Origin: Ursus arctos
Lineage: Eukaryota; Chordata; Mammalia; Carnivora; Ursidae
Assembly (NCBI RefSeq): GCF_023065955.2
Contig: NW_026622874.1
Location: 26,469,772-26,533,771, forward strand
Length of the DNA: 64,000 nt
Reading direction: 5' to 3'
The notes under the pieces are model-generated. The model did not search any database and had not been told where the DNA came from. It was given only the letters and a program-made list of their open reading frames with translations. Position numbers and translations under genes: made by a program. The stretch's first letter is position 1; every line of letters begins with the position of its first letter. Of the stretch, positions 57,289-64,000 are shown piece by piece.

Positions 57289-60200
57289 AAGATTTTATTT
57301 ATTTATTTGACAGAGAGAGAGGCAGCCAGCGAGAGGAGGAATACAAGGAGGGGGGAGTGGGAGAGGAAGAAGCAGGCTCCCTGCGGAGGAGCCTGATGTG
57401 GGGCTCGATCCCAGAACTCTGGGATCACGCCCTGGGCCGAAGGCAGACGCTTAACAACTGCGCCACCCAGGTGCCCCGGAAAGATGAAATTTAAATTCTT
57501 CATCTTGCTTGTATATATATGTAGGAGATATAAAATACGCAAAATATGAAGTAGATTTAAGAAGAGGGCAAATTTACTTAAACCTTTTTTATTAAGGATA
57601 TTTCAGAATACATAAAAGTAGAGCACTATAATGAATTCCCACATACTCAACATCAAAGTCCTTTTTTTAAAAAAGTTTTTATTTCAATTCCAGTTAAAAT
57701 ACAATGTAAAATTAGTTTCAGGCATATACAGTATAGTGATTTCAACATCTGAATTTCAATTTTAACCTATGTAATGCTGGCCCTTTTTTTTTTTTAAGAT
57801 TTTATTTATTTATTTGTCAGAGAGGGAGCCTGCGTGTGCGCGCAGAAGCAGGGGAACAGCAGGCAGAGGGAGAAGAAGGCTCCCTGCCAAGCAAGGAGCC
57901 CAATGCTGGACTTGATCCTAGGACCCCAGGATCATGACCTAAGCCCAAGGCAAATGCTTAACCTAAACTGAGCCACCCAGGCATCCCTATAATGCTGATC
58001 TTGTTGCCTGCCTTGGAGTATTTAAATGCAAATCCAAGGCATTATATCATTTTGTTTGTACATACTTTAGTTTACATCTCTTAAAGATGGATTTTTTAAA
58101 AAAGTAACCAAAATAGCATATCACACCTGAAAAATATATTAATAGTTGTTCCTTAATATCATATTTAATCAGTATGCACATTTCCCCACTTGTCTCAAAT
58201 CTTTTTTTTTCTCTCTAATTTTTTTCTCCACAGTTGGGGTTTTGGTTTTGGTTTTGATTTTTGTTCATAGTGGGCCACTCACAGCATTTGATTAATACAT
58301 TTCTTAGGTTGCCTTTTTAAGCTTTATTATAGAAAATGTCAGATATACATTAGAGTGGAGAAGGAGATGAGATGAATCCCATGTACCCATCAAATGGATT
58401 CATCTGCTGTCAACATATTTCATCTATAGTCTTGCTTCTTTCACCCATATTCTTGAATTGAGGCAAATTCTGGACATCGTGTAAAAAAGATGCTTTAAAA
58501 AATTATCACACTGTATCATACTTAAAAGATGAATAGTAATTCCTTTGTTATCAGCAAATATCTGGCATTTAAATTATCTGATTATCTCATAAATATTTCT
58601 TCAACAATTTATTCAACACTAGATCTAAACAGTGTGGTCACACATTGCATTTGGTTGATATATTTCTTCTCTTTAAGTTTCCCTTAATAGGTCACCCTTC
58701 CTTTTTTTTCTTTTCTTGCTGTTATTAAAGAAAGTCTCTTGTCCCTTTGAATTTCTCACATTTTGGGTTTTACCTATTATATGTCTGAGGCATGATTTAA
58801 TATATTCCTCTATCTGTGTATTTCACGGAAATTGGTAATTAGAATCTTGATCAGATACCAATTCATTTGCTTGGCAAGAATACTTCATAGGTGGTATAGT
58901 GTACTTCCCCTTGCATTGAATTGGGAGGTTAATGATGTCTGGTATTCCCTCTTTCTATGATGTTAAGATTGATCAGTTGGCTCAGCAGTTTTGTCAGTCT
59001 GGTCCATTCATTATAAAATTTCTCATCGGCTTTTTGCATAGTGGCTTTAGTTGCTGTTGACGATGATTGCCTAGATTCATTATTGCATTAGGGAAGAAGA
59101 TGTATTCAATACAACCAAAAATTGGTTCTGTCATTCAAAATAGTTTAACATTAGTATTATTAGATTTATTAATACATAATAAGTTTGTCTTAATCACCTT
59201 TAGCGGAAATCAAGAGAAATAATGTTTAGGAAGAGTGCCTTGTAAACTCAAAATCTATACATGTATTACTTATTATGAATCAGGGACCTTGTTAAACTGC
59301 AAAAAAATAGGGAATTTTTTTCAATAAAAATTACAAATTTTTATCTCAATAGCCTCTCAAAAGGATTTGAAAAATGACCCGTCAATAAGTTCTCAGGCAC
59401 AGGAGACCACAGTCCCAGCAAGTACCGCTGAAGAAGCTCAGACCCCAGACCCTGCCTCTGGCCTTAACGAAGTCCACCAAGAGGTAGAAATAATACATCA
59501 AGGAAGTGCAGACACAGATGATCGATCAGAAAGTCCAGATGGGACAGATCATGGGGACTATCTAAAGGATAAAACAGAACGTGAGAACAGCCAGAGTTCT
59601 CAGGAAGAACAGAACCCACCAGAACCCACCTGTTCTCCAAGTGACGGGGTAGGAAGAGAAGACGCACTCTTAGGGAGCAGCTCTGCAGCCCTGCCCAAGG
59701 AAGTGGGCAGCGGACCTGGAGTTTCACCGGAGCCACCTGCCATAGACCCTCAGGAGGCCCAGACCCCTGAGCACTCCCCTGCAGCACCGGAGAGCCAGGG
59801 TACTGTGAGGAGGCGACTGCCGACACCAGGTGAACTAGCCCCTTGGACTTCTGTTTTGTATTGCTCTGTTACTGAGAACACAGCATAGGTCGGGGTCCTT
59901 GTTTTTAGAAAACTTCTCTTCATAGGATCAAGGCCTTTGGGCTTGGCTCAAGGTCAGTTAAAGAGATATGACTGAGCTGAAATTAGAGTGAGGTTTTTCA
60001 TCTCCTTGACTAGCTCATTACACTACTTAAGTAGTATCCAACACATAAACTGCATTTTTAAACTCTTTTTATAGTTTATAGTAAGCATCCTGTCTTCTCT
60101 TATGAAGATGATAGTCGCAGTGGCTAAGGCCTTAACTGGAACACAAAAGAGACATGAATTCTAGTTGTGGCCCTACCATTTGCTAACTTGGGTGACCCTG

Positions 60201-62403
60201 GGCAAGTCTCTTAACTCCTTGGTACTTCAGTTTCCTATTTGTAGAATGAAAAAGTTGGATAAGAGCTATCCAGCTGGTCTCTCCCAGCTCTCACTGTCTA
60301 TAATTCCATGTGTTGATTTGTATTTTATTAAGTACTCGGAAGAGCTCAGTGTAAAATGCCTATTTGCCAAGTGCAAAGGGATATAAAATGTAAGACATTC
60401 TGTTCATCAGGGACTCGACTAAGGGCTGGAAATTCATGTTTCACTATAAATCAGTGGCTGATCTCAAATAGTGTTTCATTCACTAATCATTAGAATAGTC
60501 TGTAACTTCAGTGAAGGCGGCAAGGACTATGCCTCTGTCATTCGTTGTGTTTCTCTGGCCCCTGGCACAGAGAAGCAACTTTATGAATAGTTGTTACATA
60601 AATGAATGACTGTGACTTGTATGAACTATTATCTTCCGTCAGATTTTCACCAGTATGCAGGTTCACTGAGTAGAGGAAGAAAATATTGTTTTAAAAATGC
60701 AGGCTGTGTATGGGAAGCAACTTAATATAGCGGAATGGGCTGACCTAGCTGATGAGAAACCTTGTTCTTTTTTTTTTTTTTTTTAATAATGATTTTTTAT
60801 TATATTATGTTAGTCACCATACAGTACATCCCCGGTTTTCGATGTAAGGCTTGATGATTCATTAGTTGTGTATAACACCCAGTGCACCATGCAATACGTG
60901 CCCTCCTTACTACCCATCACCGGTCTATCCCATTCCCCCACCCCCCTCCCCTCTGTAGCCCTCAGTTTGGAGAAACCTTGTTCTAATCTCAGCTAGGCCA
61001 CATCTCTTTATGTGACCGTGGGCAAGGCCCTTAACATCCCTAGACCTTTTGCCATGATAGGTAAGGGGGGGTTCGGTAGGGGATCATTAACGATCCTTTC
61101 ATATTTTGTGATATGATATTTTAAAGCCCTATTTTTTCGGGTGTGCTGTGACTAAATTCATGGCCCTTTCTAGGTGGAGATGATCTTATTTCTTTATGTT
61201 AATAGAGTATACCGTTCAAATTATTTTTCCAGTAAGCACACATCTCAACTGTAGAGTGACGTAGAGTGCTACAAAATACTGCCCTCCTTTTCACCCACAC
61301 ATTTTAAGATTGATATCTCACCCCACACCTACATTTTAAAAAAAATATATTTTATTTATTTATTTGACAGAGAGACAGACAGCCAGCGAGAGAGGGAACG
61401 CAAGCAGGGGGAGTGGGAGAGGAAGAAGCAGGCTCCCAGCAGAGGAGCCTGATGTGGGGCTCGATCCCAGAACGCCGGGGTCACGCCCTGAGCCGAAAGC
61501 AGACGCTTAACAACTGAGCTACCTAGGCGCCCCCACACCTACATTTTTATGTCATTCATTAATTTTTTTTAACTTTGTATTCCTTGCTTTTTATCGTTCC
61601 TTCATAAGAGGTTCAAACTTGCTTTTGGAAGCTGTTTTGTAACTGTACAGTAATCTCTCCTGTCTCTAAACTTAGATTCTCTGTTTTTGTATACTTGGGG
61701 TCTTGAGAAGCCACATGACTTGAACCCTGGAATTAGAGTGCCATTGCCTTGTGATGTTGAGTCTTGTGTTCAGCTAACACTTCTTTTTTTAAAAAGTGTT
61801 TTATTATGTGTGCTTTATTTATTTATTTTTAACAATGGTCATTTATTTATTTAAAGTAGGCTATACTGTGCCCAATGTAGGGCTCGAAGTCATGACCCTG
61901 AGATCAAAAGTTGCATGCTCTCCCAACTGAGCCAGCAAGGTGTCGCCAGCTAACACTTCTTCAATCCCTTTTTAATTTTGTACATTTTCTCAAAACACAT
62001 TGTAGATAGGTTTGGCTGCAATATTAGGATGCTTGTTTCTTTGTCTTTGATGTGAGGGCCAGTGAGGAATAGTGAATGTAGCAACAGTAACCTTACATGA
62101 ATTTCACAGCACTTCATTTTATTCTTCTGAGTAAAAGAAATAGCCCTAAGGAAGAGACAGGAAAAAGTTAGCTTTGTATAAGAAGATTTTAGAAGTATAG
62201 AAATCCTCTCAACCTAATAACTCTTTGGTCTAGTAAGAGATTTAAAGTATATGATACCCCATTAGTGTATTGTCTGAAAATAATATTCCTTTTCTCCCCA
62301 GTGACTGAAAGTCATCAGCAAGAAACACAAGAGTTGGAAGAAAACAAAGAGAATGCACCGGCTACTGTAAGAAAGACGAATAAGAAGGATTTTTTGAGTT
62401 ATG
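56842..62403 (+). CDS. TOR1AIP2: TOR1AIP2 (LULL1), first three coding exons, gene partial
   Basis: This gene encodes LULL1, the ER paralogue of LAP1; its luminal domain activates torsin ATPases in the ER. Coding pieces on the plus strand are 56842-56875, 59353-59829 and 62302-62403. They join in phase 1 and together give 204 codons plus one base. Recognition comes from the start MADRGLRDP, the SQKDLKNDPSISSQAQETT segment at the exon 1/2 join, VRRRLPTP at the end of exon 2, and the QTxxLEExKENA-type sequence of exon 3, all in the order of human LULL1. This part is the acidic, Ser/Pro-rich cytosolic region and has no membrane segment. The transmembrane and luminal coding sequence must lie to the right of the window. 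An alternative product of this gene, IFRG15, is encoded at 46.9 kb. Confidence 0.95.
57243..57477 (-). mobile_element. SINEC, bear type, with long (ATTT)n
   Basis: Reverse Can-SINE with an expanded ATTT tail and a perfect 16-bp target duplication ggaaagatgaaattta (57227-57242 and 57478-57493). Confidence 0.95.
57660..57750 (-). mobile_element. L1 3' end fragment
   Basis: agtttttatttcaattccagttaaaatacaatgtaaaattagtttcaggcatatac is a truncated carnivore L1 3' end. Confidence 0.7.
57787..57987 (-). mobile_element. SINEC
   Basis: Reverse Can-SINE ending gagccacccaggcatccc. Confidence 0.9.
58020..58700 (-). mobile_element. Old LINE fragment (probable L1M)
   Basis: Passages such as atgtacccatcaaatggattcatctgctgtcaacatattt and gtgtggtcacacattgcatttggttgatat resemble old L1 3' regions. 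It is strongly diverged, so the family is uncertain. Confidence 0.45.
59353..59829 (+). CDS. TOR1AIP2: TOR1AIP2 large N-terminal exon
   Basis: This 477-nt exon has acceptor ttttatctcaatag and donor G|gtgaac after VRRRLPTP. It encodes a low-complexity acidic region rich in Glu, Ser, Pro and Gln, with recognisable LULL1 stretches such as NDPSISSQAQETT, ESPDGTDHG, LGSSSAALPKE and PQEAQTPEHS. The reading frame continues past the donor to a stop at 59888, but that tail does not resemble LULL1. Confidence 0.93.
60110..60300 (+). repeat. MIR relic
   Basis: catttgctaacttgggtgaccctgggcaagtctcttaactccttggtacttcagtttcc. Confidence 0.75.
60490..60615 (+). repeat. L2 relic
   Basis: ggcaaggactatgcctctgtc...cccctggcacagagaagcaac...agttgttacataaatgaatgac. 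Confidence 0.6.
60769..60969 (-). mobile_element. Young L1 3' end insertion into a MIR
   Basis: The poly(T) start and text tattatgttagtcaccatacagtacatccccggttttcgatgtaaggcttgatgattcattag...ccccacccccctcccctctgtagccctcagttt is a young carnivore L1 3' end. Perfect 15-bp flanking repeats gagaaaccttgttct (60754-60768 and 60970-60984) lie in MIR-like sequence. Confidence 0.9.
61338..61530 (-). mobile_element. SINEC, bear type
   Basis: Reverse Can-SINE with a perfect 17-bp target duplication ccccacacctacatttt (61321-61337 and 61531-61547). Confidence 0.95.
61786..61946 (-). mobile_element. SINEC, older type
   Basis: Short reverse Can-SINE with a 15-bp target duplication cagctaacacttctt (61771-61785 and 61947-61961). 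Confidence 0.92.
62302..62403 (+). CDS. TOR1AIP2: TOR1AIP2 exon 3 (LEENKENA)
   Basis: This 102-nt exon has acceptor ccttttctccccag and donor G|gtgaga. It encodes VTESHQQETQELEENKENA followed by a basic stretch, corresponding to human residues just before the transmembrane segment. It is phase 1 on both sides. Confidence 0.92.
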
Positions 62404-62508
62404 GTGAGAATAAAATTGGTCTTATTGCCATGTTGATTCACATAGTAAATCCTCAGAGAAAACACGTAGAAAACTAGCAGATTTAAACAGTTGTGACATT
62501 GTTTTGTA

Positions 62509-64000
62509 TTATATTGTTTTGTTTTGTTTTAATTCCAGTATAGGTAACTTACAGTGTTACATTAGTCTCGGGTGTACAATATAGTGATTCAGCAACTCCA
62601 TATACCACCCTGTGCTCATCACAGCAAGTGCCCTCCCTAATCCCCATCACCTATTTCACCCATTCTCCCCACCCTCTCCCCTCTAGTAATCATCAGTTTG
62701 TTCTCTATAGTTAAGAGTCTGTGATTTTGGTTTGTCTCTTTTTTTCTTCCTTGCTCATTTGTCTTGTTTCTTAAATTCCACATGAGTGAAATCATACGGT
62801 ATTTGTCTTTCTCTGACTAATTTCACTTAGCATTACACTCTCTAGATCCATCCATGTTGTTGCAAATGGCAAGATTTCATTTTTTTTGGCTGAATAATAT
62901 TCCATCGTGTGTATATACACCACATTTTTATCCATTCATCTATTGATGGACACTTGGGCTGCTGCCATAATTTGGCTATTGTAAATAATGCTGCAATAAA
63001 CATAGGGATGCGTGTATCTCTTTGAGTGAGTGTTTTTGTATTTTTTGTGTAAATACCCAGTAGTACAATTACTGTATAGTAGAGTAGTTCTATTTTTAAC
63101 TTTTGAGGACCCCGCATACTGTTTCCACAGTGGCTGCACCAGTTTGCATTCCCGCCAGCAGTGCAGGAAGGTTCCCCTTTCTCCACATCCTCACCTCCCT
63201 CACCTGTTGTTTCTGACGATGTTGATCTTAGCCGTTTGGACAGGTGTGAGGTGATAGCTATTTGTACTTTCGATCTGCAGTTGTCTGATGATGAATGATG
63301 GTGAGCATCTTTTCATGTGTCTGTTGGCCATCTGGATGTCTTCTTTGGAGAAACGTTAGCTCATTTCTTCTGCCCATTGTTTTAATTTGATTATTTGTTT
63401 TTTGGGGTGTTAATTTGTGTAAGCCTTTTATAAATTTTTGATACTAACCCTTTATCAGATATGTCCTTTGCAGATATCTTCTCCCGTTCAGCAGGTTGCC
63501 TTTTAGTTCTGTTGATTGTTTCCTTCGCCGTGCAGGAGCTTTGTATTTGGATGTAGTCCCGATAGGTTAGTTTTGCTTTTATTTCCCTTGCTTTAGGGGG
63601 GACATACCTAGGAAAATGTGACTACAGTCTATTGCAGATTACTACCTGTGTTCTTTTCTAGGATTTTACGGTTTTATAGTTTTAGGTCTCACATTTAGGT
63701 CTTTAATCATTTTGAACTTGTTTTTGTGTATGGTGTAAGAAAGTGGTCTAGTTTCGTTCTTTTGCATGTAGCTGTCCAGTTTTCCCAACACCATTTGTTG
63801 AAGAGACTATTTTTCCCCCATTGGATTTTCTTTCCTGCTTTGTCAAAGACTACTTGACCATACAGTCATGGGCTTATTTCTGGGCTCTATTCTGTTCCAT
63901 TGATCTGTGTGGCTGTTTTTATACCAGTACCATACTGTTTGATCACTACAGCTTTGTAATATACCTGGAAGTCTGGAATTGAAATACCTCCAGCTTTGCT
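62509..64000 (-). mobile_element. L1 3' UTR and ORF2 3' part, runs off the right edge
   Basis: It starts ttttaattccagtataggtaacttacagtg, continues through the canonical catcacctatttcaccc / gttctctatagttaagagtctg / ccatccatgttgttgcaaatggcaagatttcatt passages, then ORF2 3' sequence to the end. It lies in TOR1AIP2 intron sequence. The frames are broken. Confidence 0.9.

Larger units (their letters stand above)
56876..59352 (+). other. TOR1AIP2: TOR1AIP2 intron between coding exons 1 and 2
   Basis: Two SINEs and old LINE fragments. 58.7-59.35 kb shows nothing else. Confidence 0.85.
59830..62301 (+). other. TOR1AIP2: TOR1AIP2 intron between coding exons 2 and 3
   Basis: Holds MIR, L2, a young L1 inserted in a MIR, and two SINEs. 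Nothing else is recognised. Confidence 0.85.

Noticed and set aside
59830..59888. Extension of the TOR1AIP2 exon 2 frame to a stop at 59888
   Set aside because: A good donor lies at 59830 and the next exon continues LULL1 in frame; the tail has no LULL1 similarity.
1..64000. CRISPR arrays, bacterial operons, plasmid or phage systems
   Set aside because: The sequence is mammalian: spliced exons, Can-SINEs, L1, MIR and Tigger relics throughout; no regularly spaced direct repeats.

Overview
The window is nuclear DNA from a carnivoran mammal, most likely a bear-family species. It carries more than twenty tRNA-derived Can-SINEs (SINEC). Several end in the tail 'ctctctcgctggctgtctct', which I associate with bear/panda SINEs. 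Host genes are broken into short exons with GT/AG borders. The species call rests on repeat type and is an inference.

The locus holds the divergent paralogues TOR1AIP1 (LAP1) and TOR1AIP2 (LULL1). Their products are membrane cofactors that activate torsin AAA+ ATPases at the inner nuclear membrane and the ER respectively. TOR1AIP1 is on the minus strand. Exon 1 lies in a CpG island (28.4-29.8 kb) and eight further exons run down to 4.7 kb; one of these, 45 nt long, is a candidate cassette exon not in the human isoform I know. TOR1AIP2 is on the plus strand. A second, smaller CpG island at 33.05-33.35 kb looks like its promoter and first exon, and coding exons lie at 56.8, 59.4 and 62.3 kb. 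The exons for the transmembrane and luminal torsin-activating domains of both genes lie outside the window, at opposite ends. Every coding intron seen in both genes is phase 1.

Inside the large first intron of TOR1AIP2, at 46.86-47.25 kb, is an intact 131-codon ORF recognisable as IFRG15, known as an alternative product of TOR1AIP2. It sits inside a decayed endogenous retrovirus: a pol integrase C-terminal fragment upstream, Env-like remnants around and downstream, and an LTR-like segment with TATA and AATAAA signals that ends the region. This is the most interesting feature of the window.

The rest is intron and intergenic sequence dominated by repeats. 1-4.5 kb is a nest (L1 split by Tigger2, which is split by another L1 and a SINE). 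13-17 kb is L1. A processed argininosuccinate lyase pseudogene lies at 20.0-20.5 kb. A nearly complete Tigger1 carrying two bear SINEs occupies 40.7-43.5 kb. A decayed mariner-like transposase lies at 52.2-53.2 kb, L1 covers 53.3-55.2 kb, and a younger L1 runs off the right edge from 62.5 kb. MIR, L2 and MER5/MER58-type relics are scattered throughout. I saw no tRNA, rRNA or CRISPR features.
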